Part shown: piece by piece, positions 1 through 8,264 of the stretch
Numbering within the stretch: the stretch's first letter is position 1
Layout: every line of letters starts with the position of its first letter
Assembly (NCBI RefSeq): GCF_003752415.1
Contig: NZ_RKHG01000001.1
Coordinates: 1,178,001 to 1,242,000, forward strand
DNA: 64,000 nt
Direction of reading: 5' to 3'
Source of the DNA: Luteococcus japonicus
GTDB lineage: Bacteria; Actinomycetota; Actinomycetes; Propionibacteriales; Propionibacteriaceae
Program-made: the position numbers and the translations under genes
Notes under the pieces: model-generated
Database searches by the model: none
The model's input: the letters and a program-made list of their open reading frames with translations, nothing else
Told to the model about the DNA's origin: nothing

Positions 1-199
1 TGCCCATGTCCGGGATCTCCACCAGGCACTGTCGGCAGGATCCGGCGGGCTCGAGCAGCGGGTGGTCGCAGAAGCGCGGGATCTCGATGCCGACGCTCTC
101 GGCGGCGCGGATCAGCAGCGAACCCTTGGGCACGCTGACCTGGACGCCATCGATGGTGAGGGTGACTTCCTCGGGCTTGGGAGCGATGTCGGTGCTCAT
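1..199 (-). CDS. nuoG: NADH-quinone oxidoreductase subunit G, N-terminal part
   Basis: Only the first 66 codons are in the window; the gene continues past the left edge. NuoG is the large iron-sulfur subunit of the complex I peripheral arm. The visible part is the start of its [2Fe-2S] ferredoxin-like domain: a beta-strand region, then the ligand pattern C-x11-C-x2-C ([17 protein letters not shown]). The ATG overlaps the nuoF stop as ATGA, so the two are translationally coupled at the end of the nuo operon visible here. Confidence 0.93.
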   Translation of the reverse strand, partial: MSTDIAPKPEEVTLTIDGVQVSVPKGSLLIRAAESVGIEIPRFCDHPLLEPAGSCRQCLVEIPDMG

Positions 200-1533
200 G
201 CGTGGGCTCCTTCGGACGTGCCGTGGCTGGATGCAACGGGGAAGATGGCCGACTTCTCGTACGGGAACAGCTCCCAGGCCGGCGTGCCATTGCAGCCGGC
301 CTCGAACTCGTCGCGGAAATGCTTGATGTAGCCGTTGAGCATCATGCAGAAGGAGTCGCCCAGCAGGCAGAAGCTGCGGCCGGCCACATTGCTGGTGATG
401 TCGATCAGCTTGTCGACGTCGCCGGGCTCACCCTCGCCGCGCTCGATGCGCTGCATGATCTGGGTGGTCCACCACGAGCCCTCACGGCACGGGGAGCACT
501 TGCCGCACGACTCGTGCTTGAAGAACTCCATGTAGCGCAGTGCGGCGCGCACGGCGGAGGTGGTCTCGTCGAAGATCTGGATGGCCTTGGAACCCAGCAT
601 GGTGCCCTTGGCCGCCAGCCCCTCGTAGTCCATCGTGACGTCGACGTCGGCCGGCGTCAGGATGGGTGCGGAGGCGCCGCCGGGGCAGAAGAACTTGAGT
701 TCGTGGCCCTCGCGGATGCCGCCGGCCAGGTCGATCAGCTGGCGCATCGTGATCCCCATCGGGGCCTCGAAGCAGCCGGGATTCTTCACGTGGCCGGAGA
801 CGTTGTAGAGCGTGAAGCCCTTGCTCTTCTCCGTACCCATCGCGTTGAACCAGGCCGGGCCGTTGTTGATGATCGACGGGACGCTGGCGATGGTCTCGAC
901 ATTGTTGACGATCGTCGGGCAGGCGTAGAGGCCCGCGACGGCCGGGAAGGGGGGCTTGAGGCGCGGTTGGCCGCGGGTGCCCTCCAGGGCGCTGAGCAGT
1001 GCCGTCTCCTCACCGCAGATGTAGGCACCCGCGCCGGCGTGGACGGTGATGTCCAGGTCGAAGCCGGTGCCCAGCACGTTCTTGCCCGCATAGCCGGCCG
1101 AGTAGGCCTCGCGGACGGCCTGCTGCAGGCGACGGATGGGCTGGAGCACCTCACCGCGGCAGTAGATGAAGGCGTGATTGCTGTTGAAGGCGTAGCACGC
1201 GATGATGATGCCCTCAATGAGGGTGTGCGGGCTGGCCATCATCAGCGGGATGTCCTTGCAGGTACCCGGCTCGGACTCGTCGGCGTTCACGACGAGGTAA
1301 CGAGGATTCGGGTTGTCCTTGGGCAGGAAGCCCCACTTGACGCCCGTCGGGAAGCCGGCGCCTCCACGGCCCCGCAGGTTGGCGTCCTTGACGGTGGCGA
1401 TCACGGCGTCGGGCTCCATGGCCATCGCCTTGCGCAGCGCCTGGTAGCCGCCCTGCGACTCGTAGACGTTGATCTTCCAGGACCGGTCCTGACCCCAGTT
1501 GGCGGTCAGGACGGGGGCGAGCAGGTCACTCAC
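196..1533 (-). CDS. nuoF: NADH-quinone oxidoreductase subunit F
   Basis: This 445-residue protein is the NADH-oxidising subunit of complex I, binding NADH, FMN and a [4Fe-4S] cluster. The glycine-rich nucleotide loop [11 protein letters not shown] lies at about residues 54-64. The second Gly-rich stretch [13 protein letters not shown] follows near residue 165, and the cluster ligands appear as [12 protein letters not shown] near residue 345 with a further Cys about 40 residues on. Length is normal for the family. Its ATG overlaps the nuoE stop (ATGA) and its stop overlaps the nuoG ATG, so NuoE-F-G are made as a coupled block, as expected for the NADH dehydrogenase module. Confidence 0.97.
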   Translation of the reverse strand: MSDLLAPVLTANWGQDRSWKINVYESQGGYQALRKAMAMEPDAVIATVKDANLRGRGGAGFPTGVKWGFLPKDNPNPRYLVVNADESEPGTCKDIPLMMASPHTLIEGIIIACYAFNSNHAFIYCRGEVLQPIRRLQQAVREAYSAGYAGKNVLGTGFDLDITVHAGAGAYICGEETALLSALEGTRGQPRLKPPFPAVAGLYACPTIVNNVETIASVPSIINNGPAWFNAMGTEKSKGFTLYNVSGHVKNPGCFEAPMGITMRQLIDLAGGIREGHELKFFCPGGASAPILTPADVDVTMDYEGLAAKGTMLGSKAIQIFDETTSAVRAALRYMEFFKHESCGKCSPCREGSWWTTQIMQRIERGEGEPGDVDKLIDITSNVAGRSFCLLGDSFCMMLNGYIKHFRDEFEAGCNGTPAWELFPYEKSAIFPVASSHGTSEGAHA

Positions 1534-2279
1534 TTCTGCTCCTCCTGCTTCGGCTCGGGCGCCGGGAGGTTGGCCGGGTCGGGAGCCGACCAGCCCTTCT
1601 CCGCCGCAATGTTGAGGCCGGTCAGTGACGCGTGGCCCGCGGTGGGCCCCTCGTCGGCGCGGCCGTCGGAGAAGCCGGCGAGAACTCGCTCGGCCTCCTT
1701 CCAGCTGGTGATGGTGGCACCGCGGGTGGACTGGACGGGCTCGTCGGCGCGCAGCTTGTCGATCAGCTCGACGGCCGTGTCAGGGGTCATGTTGTCCATG
1801 AACTCCCAGTTGACCATCATCACCGGCGCGAAGTCGCAGGCCGCATTGCACTCGACGGCCTCCAGGGAGACCGAACCGTCGGGCGTGGTCTCGCCGGCCT
1901 TGATGCCCAGGTGCTTCTCACAGGCATCGAGGATGTAGTCGCCGCCCATGATGGCGCACAGGCTGGTGACGCAGACGCCGACGTGCTGCTTGCCGGCGGG
2001 ACGACGCTTGTACATCGTGTAGAAGGTGGCGACGCCGTTGACCTGCGCCTCGCTGACACCGACCAGCTCGGCGGTGACCTTCACGCCGGCCGGGCTGATC
2101 CGGCCGTCGACGGACTGGACGTAGTGCAGCATCGGCATGATCGCCGAACGCGGCTGGGGGTAGCGGTCCAGGATGTAGCGCATCTCCTGGACATTCTCCT
2201 CGGTCAGGTTGGTCGACTTGTCAGTGTGGTCGACGTCGCCCGAGACCTCGAAGTGGGACTGGAACTCGTGGCCGCTCAT
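1530..2279 (-). CDS. nuoE: NADH-quinone oxidoreductase subunit E
   Basis: This 249-residue thioredoxin-fold [2Fe-2S] subunit of complex I pairs with NuoF. The four cluster cysteines are visible as C-x4-C (CVTSLC) and C-x3-C (CNAAC). I start at the ATG at 2279 (MSGHEFQ) because a clear AGGAGG lies a few bases upstream; a longer reading to 2330 would have no comparable ribosome-binding site. The C-terminal tail of about 60 residues is Pro/Ala/Glu-rich and beyond the conserved fold. A 37-bp gap separates it from nuoD, the only loose junction in nuoB-nuoG. Confidence 0.96.
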   Translation of the reverse strand: MSGHEFQSHFEVSGDVDHTDKSTNLTEENVQEMRYILDRYPQPRSAIMPMLHYVQSVDGRISPAGVKVTAELVGVSEAQVNGVATFYTMYKRRPAGKQHVGVCVTSLCAIMGGDYILDACEKHLGIKAGETTPDGSVSLEAVECNAACDFAPVMMVNWEFMDNMTPDTAVELIDKLRADEPVQSTRGATITSWKEAERVLAGFSDGRADEGPTAGHASLTGLNIAAEKGWSAPDPANLPAPEPKQEEQK

Positions 2280-2316
2280 GCGGTGGCCTCCTGGCTCGTG
2301 CTGTGGGTGGTGGTCA

Positions 2317-3669
2317 TCAGCGGTCCACACCGCCCATGACGGGGTCGATGGATGCGATGGCCGGGACGACGTCGGAGAGCATGCCGCCCTCGGTCAGCGC
2401 CGGCAGCGCCTGCATGTGGTTGAAGCCTGGGTCACGAAGGTGCGCGCGGAAGGGCCGCGTGCCGCCATCGCTGACCAGGTGCATGCCGAGCTCGCCACAG
2501 GGATTCTCGATCGCCACGTAGACCTGTCCGGCGGGCACCTTGAAGCCCTCGGTCACGATCTTGAAGTGGTGGATCAGCGCCTCCATGGACTCGCCCATGA
2601 TGTGCTTGATGTGCTCATTCGAGTTGCCCTGGCCGTCGGGGCCCAGCGCCAGCTGCGCGGGCCACTTGATGTGCGGGTCCTCCACCATCACCGGCTGGCC
2701 CATGGTGGCCTCCAGCTTGGTGATGCACTGCTTGAGGATGCGCACGGACTGGTTCATCTCCTCGAGGCGGATGCGGAAGCGTCCGTAGCAGTCGGGGGTG
2801 TCCCAGGTGACGACGTCGAAGTCGTAGTTCTCGTAGCCGCAGTAGGGCTGCGTCTTGCGCAGGTCCCACGGGTAGCCGGCCGCACGCAGCGCCGGGCCGG
2901 AGACGCCGAGCGCCATGCAGGCGGTCAGGTCCATGGTGCCGACGTCGACGGTGCGGGCGCGGAAGACCGGGTTGGTGTTGCAGAACTGGGCCAGCTCCGG
3001 CAGGTACTTCTCCATCCGCGCCACCAGGGCCCGCAGGCGGTCCAGGCCGTCGTCGGGCAGGTCCACCGAGACGCCACCGGGGCGGATGTAGGAGTTGTTC
3101 ATCCGCAGGCCGGTGACGGCCTGCAGGAATTCCAGGGTGATCTCGCGCTCACGCAGGGCCACCTCGGCCACCGAGGAGGCGCCGAGCTCGAGACCTCCGG
3201 TGCCCACCGCGATCAGGTGGGAGCCGATCCGGTTGACCTCCATCGCCATCACGCGCAGGACGTCCGCGCGCTCGGGAGCCTGGATGCCCAGCAGCTTCTC
3301 CACGCCGAGGCAGTAGACGGCCTCGTTGAAGATGCTCGCCACGTAGTTGGCGCGGGTGACGTAGGCCACGCCCTGCGTCCAGGTGCGGTACTCCATGTTC
3401 TTCTCGATGCCGGTGTGCAGGAAGCCGATGCCGGGGCGCAACGAGACGACCGTCTCGCCGTCGAGCTCCAGGATCAGGCGCAGCACGCCGTGCGTCGACG
3501 GGTGGTGCGGGCCGAAGTTGATGACGATGGTCTCGTCGCCGCGCTCTGCGTGCTCGGCGACGATCTCGTCCCAGTCGGCACCCTGGGTCAGGTAGACGTG
3601 GTCGACGGGGGCCTCGCCCGGGGCCGCGTAGAGGTCAGTCACGGTTTCCTCATTGCTGTAGTGGCTCAT
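2317..3669 (-). CDS. nuoD: NADH-quinone oxidoreductase subunit D
   Basis: This 450-residue 49-kDa subunit of complex I is related to [NiFe]-hydrogenase large subunits and helps form the quinone pocket. Family hallmarks are present: [14 protein letters not shown] near residue 50, [15 protein letters not shown], and a C-terminus ending in DPVMGGVDR. Here the quinone should be menaquinone, given the men genes that follow. It is a separate protein, not the NuoCD fusion of enterobacteria. The ATG shares one base with the nuoC stop (TGATG). Confidence 0.97.
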   Translation of the reverse strand: MSHYSNEETVTDLYAAPGEAPVDHVYLTQGADWDEIVAEHAERGDETIVINFGPHHPSTHGVLRLILELDGETVVSLRPGIGFLHTGIEKNMEYRTWTQGVAYVTRANYVASIFNEAVYCLGVEKLLGIQAPERADVLRVMAMEVNRIGSHLIAVGTGGLELGASSVAEVALREREITLEFLQAVTGLRMNNSYIRPGGVSVDLPDDGLDRLRALVARMEKYLPELAQFCNTNPVFRARTVDVGTMDLTACMALGVSGPALRAAGYPWDLRKTQPYCGYENYDFDVVTWDTPDCYGRFRIRLEEMNQSVRILKQCITKLEATMGQPVMVEDPHIKWPAQLALGPDGQGNSNEHIKHIMGESMEALIHHFKIVTEGFKVPAGQVYVAIENPCGELGMHLVSDGGTRPFRAHLRDPGFNHMQALPALTEGGMLSDVVPAIASIDPVMGGVDR

Positions 3670-4430
3670 CAGTAGCTCCTGCGCTGGTCCGGCGGCGGCA
3701 CCGTCGCACCCTTGTACTCCACCGGGATGCCACCCAGCGGGTAGTCCTTGCGCTGGGGGTGGCCGGACCAGTCGTCCGGCATCAGCACGCGGGTCAGGCC
3801 CGGGTGTCCGTCGAAGATGATCCCGAACATGTCCCAGGCCTCGCGCTCGTGGAAGTCCGCCATCGGGTAGGTGGAGACCACCGAGTCGACGTGCGGGTGA
3901 CCGTCCGGCAGGACGACCTCCAGGCGCAGGCGACGGTTGTGGGTGATCGAGAGCAGCTGGTAGACGACGTGCAGTTCCTCGCCGGTCTGCTGCGGGTAGT
4001 GCACGCCGGAGATGACGCTGAGCACCTCGAAGCGCAGGGCCGGGTCGTCGCGCAGCTGGCGGCAGACCTGGGCGATGGCCTCGGGCCTGACGAACAGGGT
4101 CAGCTCGTCACGGTGCACGATCACGCGGCCGGTGCCGAAGCCCGGGGTGAGCTCCTCCAGCCGGTCGGCCACCTCGTCGAACCAGCCGCCGAAGGGGCGG
4201 ACGGCCACGCCGGGGGCCCCGACGGTGCGCTGCATCCCGGCATAGCCGGAGGTGTCGGGCGTGCCGCCCTTGCCCCACATGCCGGTGCTGCGGCCCACCA
4301 CATAGGGGGTCGGCTGGGCGTCCTCGCGCTCCAGGCCGCCCGTGGGGGCGGTGTCCTGGGAGGCGGGCACCTTCTCGTCGATGGTCTTCTCCGCCTGGGG
4401 CTTCGCCTCGGGTGTCTTCTCGTCGTTCAT
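3669..4430 (-). CDS. nuoC: NADH-quinone oxidoreductase subunit C
   Basis: This 253-residue 30-kDa subunit bridges the NADH and quinone modules. The conserved C-terminal half is clear ([18 protein letters not shown], then [13 protein letters not shown]). An N-terminal extension of about 45 residues, rich in Lys, Glu, Pro and Thr, precedes the conserved domain and looks disordered; such extensions are common in actinobacterial NuoC. The ATG overlaps the nuoB stop (ATGA). Confidence 0.95.
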   Translation of the reverse strand: MNDEKTPEAKPQAEKTIDEKVPASQDTAPTGGLEREDAQPTPYVVGRSTGMWGKGGTPDTSGYAGMQRTVGAPGVAVRPFGGWFDEVADRLEELTPGFGTGRVIVHRDELTLFVRPEAIAQVCRQLRDDPALRFEVLSVISGVHYPQQTGEELHVVYQLLSITHNRRLRLEVVLPDGHPHVDSVVSTYPMADFHEREAWDMFGIIFDGHPGLTRVLMPDDWSGHPQRKDYPLGGIPVEYKGATVPPPDQRRSY

Positions 4431-4975
4431 CGCATGAGGCCCTTCATCTCATGGGTGGGGGTGGCCACCAGTGCGGCCGCCTCTTCCCGCTCCTGCTTGC
4501 GCTTCATGTCACCGAGCAGCGGGTAGTGCTGGATGTCCGAACGCAGCTTGAAGACGGCGTCGATCAGCTGGTCCGGGTTCGGCGGGCAACCGGGCAGGTA
4601 GTAGTCCACCGGCACGATGTGGTCCACGCCCTGGACGATGGCGTAGTTGTTGAAGATGCCGCCCGAGGAGGCGCAGGCGCCCATCGAGATGACCCACTTG
4701 GGGTTGGGCATCTGGTCGTAGAGCTGGCGCACGACGGGGGCCATCTTCTGGCTCAGGCGGCCGGAGACGATCATCAGGTCCGCCTGGCGCGGCGAGGCGC
4801 GGAAGACCTCGTGCCCCCAGCGGGCGGCGTCGTGACGAGGACCGCCGTAGCTGATCATCTCGATGGCGCAGCAGGCCAGGCCCATGGTCAGGGGCCAGAA
4901 AGAGGTCTTGCGCAGCCAGCCGACCACGGCTTCGGAGGAGGCGAGCAGGACGCTGCCGTCTTCTTCGGTGCTCAT
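4427..4975 (-). CDS. nuoB: NADH-quinone oxidoreductase subunit B
   Basis: This 182-residue subunit carries cluster N2, the terminal iron-sulfur cluster that passes electrons to quinone. The ligands are the tandem cysteines of ACCAIEMIS, the Cys of GACASSGG, and the Cys of [10 protein letters not shown], all in the expected order. It follows nuoA after a 31-bp gap and couples to nuoC by an ATGA overlap. Confidence 0.97.
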   Translation of the reverse strand: MSTEEDGSVLLASSEAVVGWLRKTSFWPLTMGLACCAIEMISYGGPRHDAARWGHEVFRASPRQADLMIVSGRLSQKMAPVVRQLYDQMPNPKWVISMGACASSGGIFNNYAIVQGVDHIVPVDYYLPGCPPNPDQLIDAVFKLRSDIQHYPLLGDMKRKQEREEAAALVATPTHEMKGLMR

Positions 4976-5006
4976 GTGTTTGGTTTCCCTTCGATCAGCT
5001 GGGAGG

Positions 5007-5366
5007 TCAGTCCCAGTCCAGGCCGCCGCGGCGGTAGACGTAGAAGTAGGCGATGAAGACCGTCACCATGAACAGCAGCATCTCGATGACGGCGAACAGG
5101 CCGAGCTTGCCGTAGCTGACGGCCCACGGGTACAGGAAGACGATCTCGATGTCGAAGATGATGTAGAGCATCGCGATGACGTAGTACTTCACCGGAAAGC
5201 GGCCACCGCCCGCGGCCTGGGGCGTCGGGTCGATGCCGCACTCATAGGTCTCGTGCTTGGTGCGGTTTGCCTGTGTGGGGCTGAACAGCAGGTTCAGTGC
5301 CACCATCACCAGCACGAAGATGGCGCCCAAGGCTGCCAGACCGGTGATCGCAATATAGGGATTCAT
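5007..5366 (-). CDS. nuoA: NADH-quinone oxidoreductase subunit A
   Basis: This 119-residue membrane subunit has three predicted helices (about residues 7-27, 64-84 and 90-110) and the NuoA signature YECGIDPTP in the first loop. It is the first nuo gene. Its ATG overlaps the stop of a 21-codon ORF (ATGA), and its ribosome-binding site (AGGAAG) lies inside that ORF, so nuoA expression is probably coupled to translation from upstream. Confidence 0.96.
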   Translation of the reverse strand: MNPYIAITGLAALGAIFVLVMVALNLLFSPTQANRTKHETYECGIDPTPQAAGGGRFPVKYYVIAMLYIIFDIEIVFLYPWAVSYGKLGLFAVIEMLLFMVTVFIAYFYVYRRGGLDWD

Positions 5367-5428
5367 GCCCTTGCGCCCTTCCTGAGGAGTTCCTGCTTGA
5401 TTCTTGCCGTGAAATCGCTGTTCGTCAT
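5363..5428 (-). CDS. 21-residue coupling ORF between menJ-like gene and nuoA
   Basis: A 21-codon ORF (MTNSDFTARIKQELLRKGAR and a final Ala) fills the gap between the reductase and nuoA exactly. Its ATG overlaps the reductase stop as ATGA, and its TGA overlaps the nuoA start as ATGA. The nuoA Shine-Dalgarno AGGAAG sits inside it. It has no strong ribosome-binding site of its own, so it would be translated by re-initiation. The peptide is basic and amphipathic-looking, with no family I recognise. It may serve only to carry ribosomes into nuoA; whether the peptide matters is unknown. Confidence 0.5.
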   Translation of the reverse strand: MTNSDFTARIKQELLRKGARA

Positions 5429-6765
5429 GCCTTGGGGGCCAGACGGGTCAGCGTGTTGATGATGTGGTCGTCGAGGTCTCCCCCGCGCTGGTCGGTCAGG
5501 TTGGCGAGCAGCTTGTGCACCAACCGCATCAGACGCTTGCGGGGAAGTCCGTACTTGATGCAGACGTGCATCACGGCCGGCTTGCCGATCAGCCACGCGA
5601 AGACGTGGCCCAACCGGAAGTAGCCGCCGAAGGCCTTCTGCAGGCTGGAGGCGTATCCCTCCAGCGCTCGCTCCGCGGACTCGCTGCCGAATCCGCGGGC
5701 GTGGGCCAGCGCGATGGCATCCGCCGCGATCTCGGCGGCCTCGAGGGCGTAGTCGATGCCCTCACCGTTGAAGGGGTTCACCATGCCGCCGGCGTCGCCC
5801 ACCAGGAGCAGGCCCCGGGAATAGGCGGGCTTGCGGTTGAAGCCCATCGGGAGCGCGGCACCACGGATCGGGCCCAGCTGGTTGGCCTCGGTCAGCTCCC
5901 ACTCGGCCGGGGTGGCCGCGAGCCAGGTGCGCATCAGGTCCTTGTAGTCGGTCTTGCCGAAGGCCTCGGAGCTGTCCAGCATCCCCAGCCCGACGTTGAC
6001 CACCGCGTTGCCCTGGGCGTCGGTGCCCATCGGGAAGATCCAGCCATAGCCGGGCAGGACATTGGACTTGCCGGGCTCGCCGTCCCACAGCTCCAGCCAG
6101 GACTCCATGAAGTCGTCGGCACCGCGGGGGCTCTTGTAGTAGGCGCGGACCGCGACGCCCATGGGCCGCTCGTCCAGCTTGTGGACGCCCATCGCGACGC
6201 CGAGCCGGGAGCTGACGCCGTCGGCGGCCACCACGACCGGGGCACGGAACTCACGGCCGTCCTTGAGACGCACGCCGACGATGCGGTCGCCCTTCTCGTC
6301 GAGGATGGGCTCGCTGACATTCGCGCCCTCGACCAGTTCGACGCCCAGGCTCGCGGCATGGCGGGCCAGCTTCTCATCGAGCTCCATCCGGGCGCAGGTC
6401 AACCCGAAGTCCGGGAAGTCCGCCAGGTCCGGCCATGGCATGAACAGGTCCTTGCCATTGGCAGCGGTCAGCTCCCCGCCGTAGATCTTGAGACCCTCGT
6501 TGCGGTGGAAGCCATTGGCCTCGCTGATGTCCATGCCCAGCTTGACCAGGGCACGCACCGCCCGCGGGGTCAGGCCGTCGCCGCAGATCTTGTCCCGCGG
6601 GAAGGTGGCCTTCTCCAGCAGCACGACATCAAGGCCGCGTCGGGCCAGGTGGGCCGCGGTGGCCGACCCTCCGGGACCAGCACCAACCACGACGACATCA
6701 GCTCGGCGCTCGACAGCACCGCTTTCGACGTCGTCGGATGGCCTGGAGGACGCAGTCTGCGGCAT
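5425..6765 (-). CDS. menJ: Geranylgeranyl reductase family FAD enzyme, probable menaquinone reductase
   Basis: This 446-residue flavoprotein has an N-terminal dinucleotide fold (VVVGAGPGGSATAAHLARRG, residues 25-44), the family motif KICGDGLTPRAV, and the second FAD motif LLVGDAGGMVNPFNGEGID near residue 320. Members of this family reduce isoprenoid double bonds; the mycobacterial homologue MenJ saturates one unit of the menaquinone tail. Position supports that role: it heads the complex I operon and is divergent from menF. The start has an AGGAGA six bases upstream. A chlorophyll or archaeal-lipid role, also seen in the family, does not fit the context. Confidence 0.8.
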   Translation of the reverse strand: MPQTASSRPSDDVESGAVERRADVVVVGAGPGGSATAAHLARRGLDVVLLEKATFPRDKICGDGLTPRAVRALVKLGMDISEANGFHRNEGLKIYGGELTAANGKDLFMPWPDLADFPDFGLTCARMELDEKLARHAASLGVELVEGANVSEPILDEKGDRIVGVRLKDGREFRAPVVVAADGVSSRLGVAMGVHKLDERPMGVAVRAYYKSPRGADDFMESWLELWDGEPGKSNVLPGYGWIFPMGTDAQGNAVVNVGLGMLDSSEAFGKTDYKDLMRTWLAATPAEWELTEANQLGPIRGAALPMGFNRKPAYSRGLLLVGDAGGMVNPFNGEGIDYALEAAEIAADAIALAHARGFGSESAERALEGYASSLQKAFGGYFRLGHVFAWLIGKPAVMHVCIKYGLPRKRLMRLVHKLLANLTDQRGGDLDDHIINTLTRLAPKA

Positions 6766-6845
6766 CTATTCTCCTGACCTGCACACGAACCCGGGCTGGC
6801 GGCCGAGTGGCGCACCACGACGGACCTCGGGGTCCTTATGGGCTG

Positions 6846-6875
6846 AGTCTAGGGGCTTTCAAGAGATGCGCCCAA
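6846..6875 (-). promoter_or_regulatory. Candidate promoter of the menJ-nuo operon
   Basis: On the minus strand, TTGGGC (6870-6875) and TAGACT (6846-6851) are separated by 18 bp, a reasonable sigma-A pair, giving a leader of about 75 bases before the ATG at 6765. It lies in the 242-bp divergent gap between this operon and menF. I see no other gene in that gap. Confidence 0.45.
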
Positions 6876-6995
6876 CGCACCCCCACCAATCTCCAATCCC
6901 CATGCGGACTAGGGGAAATGCGCCGACATTACGCAACCTGTTTGTTGCGCAAATAGCCACTCGGCTGGAGGTGAGCCATTCAGGCGGTCAACGGA

Positions 6996-7001
6996 TACCA
7001 T
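6996..7001 (+). promoter_or_regulatory. -10 element for leaderless menF
   Basis: TACCAT ends six bases before the GTG at 7008. Transcription from this -10 would begin at or beside the start codon, and no Shine-Dalgarno precedes it. The -35 region is weak. Confidence 0.45.
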
Positions 7002-7007
7002 GCTGCG

Positions 7008-8255
7008 GTGATTGTGAACCCCGGCTCCGAACGTCTGCGCGCCCGGACTGTGTCCATTCCGGACCCTGGGAACCTCGAGCGATTCCTGGCTCCCGGACGG
7101 GCAAGCGCCTTCCTTCGACGGGGTGACGGGATCGTCGGCATCGGCGAGGTGGCCCGCTTCAGCACCGACTCGCTGGACGCGGCAGACGTCTGGTGGAACC
7201 AGTTCGTCGCCGACCTCGAGAACGAGACCGAACTGCCGGGCGTCTCCGGCACTGGCCCCCTGGCCTTCGGCACCTTCTGCTTCGACGCGGACCACTCCGA
7301 GCAGCAGTCGGTGCTGGTGGTGCCCGAGGTGATCGTCGGACGGCGCCGGGGCCAGGCCTGGATGACCAGGATCAGCCAAGGCGACGCGAACGACCGGATG
7401 CCCGCCCTGCAGGCCCCGCCCGTGGGCCCGGGCAGGGTCGAGTTGCAGGACAGCACCCTGAGCGCACAGGAATGGGAACAGGTCGTTGCCCAGGCCGTCG
7501 AGATGATCCGCCGGGGCGAGGTGGACAAGGTGGTGCTGGCCCGCGACGTGCGAGCCCGGGCCGAGCAGCCGATCGACCCACGCTGGCTGGTGAACCAGCT
7601 GGTGAACCGCTACCGGGACTGCTGGACCTATCTGGTGGACCGCACCGTCGGTGCCTCCCCCGAGATGCTGGTGCGCACCGAGGGCGGACTGGCCACCTCT
7701 CGTGTGCTCGCCGGCACCATCCGTCGCCCCTACGCGGCCGACACCTCGGAGCTGGCGACCATCCTGAACGGCTCGATGAAGGACCTGCGCGAGCACGAGT
7801 ACGCGGTGGAGAGTGTGGCCCGCGGCCTTGAGGACTGGTGCACCGGGATGAATGTCCCCGACGCCCCCTATGTCCTGGAACTGCCCAATGTGCTGCATTT
7901 GGCCACGGACATCACCGGTGTCCTGCGGCCCGGCGCGTCGTCCCTGGCGCTGGCAGCCACCCTGCACCCGTCCGCAGCCGTCTGCGGCACGCCGACGCCG
8001 GTGGCACGCGAGCTCATCGCCGCGCTGGAGGGCATGGACCGCGGCCACTATGCCGGGCCGGTCGGCTGGATCGACTCCTCCGGCGACGGCGAATGGGCCA
8101 TCGCCCTGCGCGGCGGGCAGCTGTCCGCCGTCGACGAGCACGAGATGCAGCTCTTCGCCGGCTGCGGCATCGTGCGGGACTCCGTGCCCGCCGACGAGGT
8201 GGCCGAGACCCTCGCGAAGTTCGCCCCGATGAGGCAGGCCCTCACCGGGGAGTGA
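7008..8255 (+). CDS. menF: Isochorismate synthase
   Basis: This 415-residue chorismate-binding enzyme converts chorismate to isochorismate, the first step of menaquinone synthesis. The C-terminal catalytic domain shows the typical blocks: EVDKVVLARDVRAR, then SPEMLVRTEGG and VLAGTIRRP, then LHPSAAVCGTPTP and HYAGPVGWID. A siderophore or salicylate role uses the same fold, but the neighbouring menG, menD, menC, menA and menE make menaquinone the likely product. The GTG start fits a leaderless transcript. Its stop is 9 bp from the convergent membrane gene. Confidence 0.92.
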   Translation: MIVNPGSERLRARTVSIPDPGNLERFLAPGRASAFLRRGDGIVGIGEVARFSTDSLDAADVWWNQFVADLENETELPGVSGTGPLAFGTFCFDADHSEQQSVLVVPEVIVGRRRGQAWMTRISQGDANDRMPALQAPPVGPGRVELQDSTLSAQEWEQVVAQAVEMIRRGEVDKVVLARDVRARAEQPIDPRWLVNQLVNRYRDCWTYLVDRTVGASPEMLVRTEGGLATSRVLAGTIRRPYAADTSELATILNGSMKDLREHEYAVESVARGLEDWCTGMNVPDAPYVLELPNVLHLATDITGVLRPGASSLALAATLHPSAAVCGTPTPVARELIAALEGMDRGHYAGPVGWIDSSGDGEWAIALRGGQLSAVDEHEMQLFAGCGIVRDSVPADEVAETLAKFAPMRQALTGE

Positions 8256-8264
8256 GGGCGCCGC

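Noticed and set aside
202-1938. Long plus-strand ORF opposite nuoF and nuoE
   Set aside because: It mirrors the codon pattern of real genes on the minus strand, has low-complexity composition (Gly, Ala, Val, Asp, His rich) and no recognisable domain. Similar long shadows oppose most genes here because of the high GC.
2209-3675. 488-codon plus-strand ORF opposite nuoD
   Set aside because: Antisense shadow of nuoD; no domain, and nuoD is certain.
6909-8141. 410-codon minus-strand ORF opposite menF
   Set aside because: Covers the menF coding region in antisense with biased composition; menF motifs are unambiguous.
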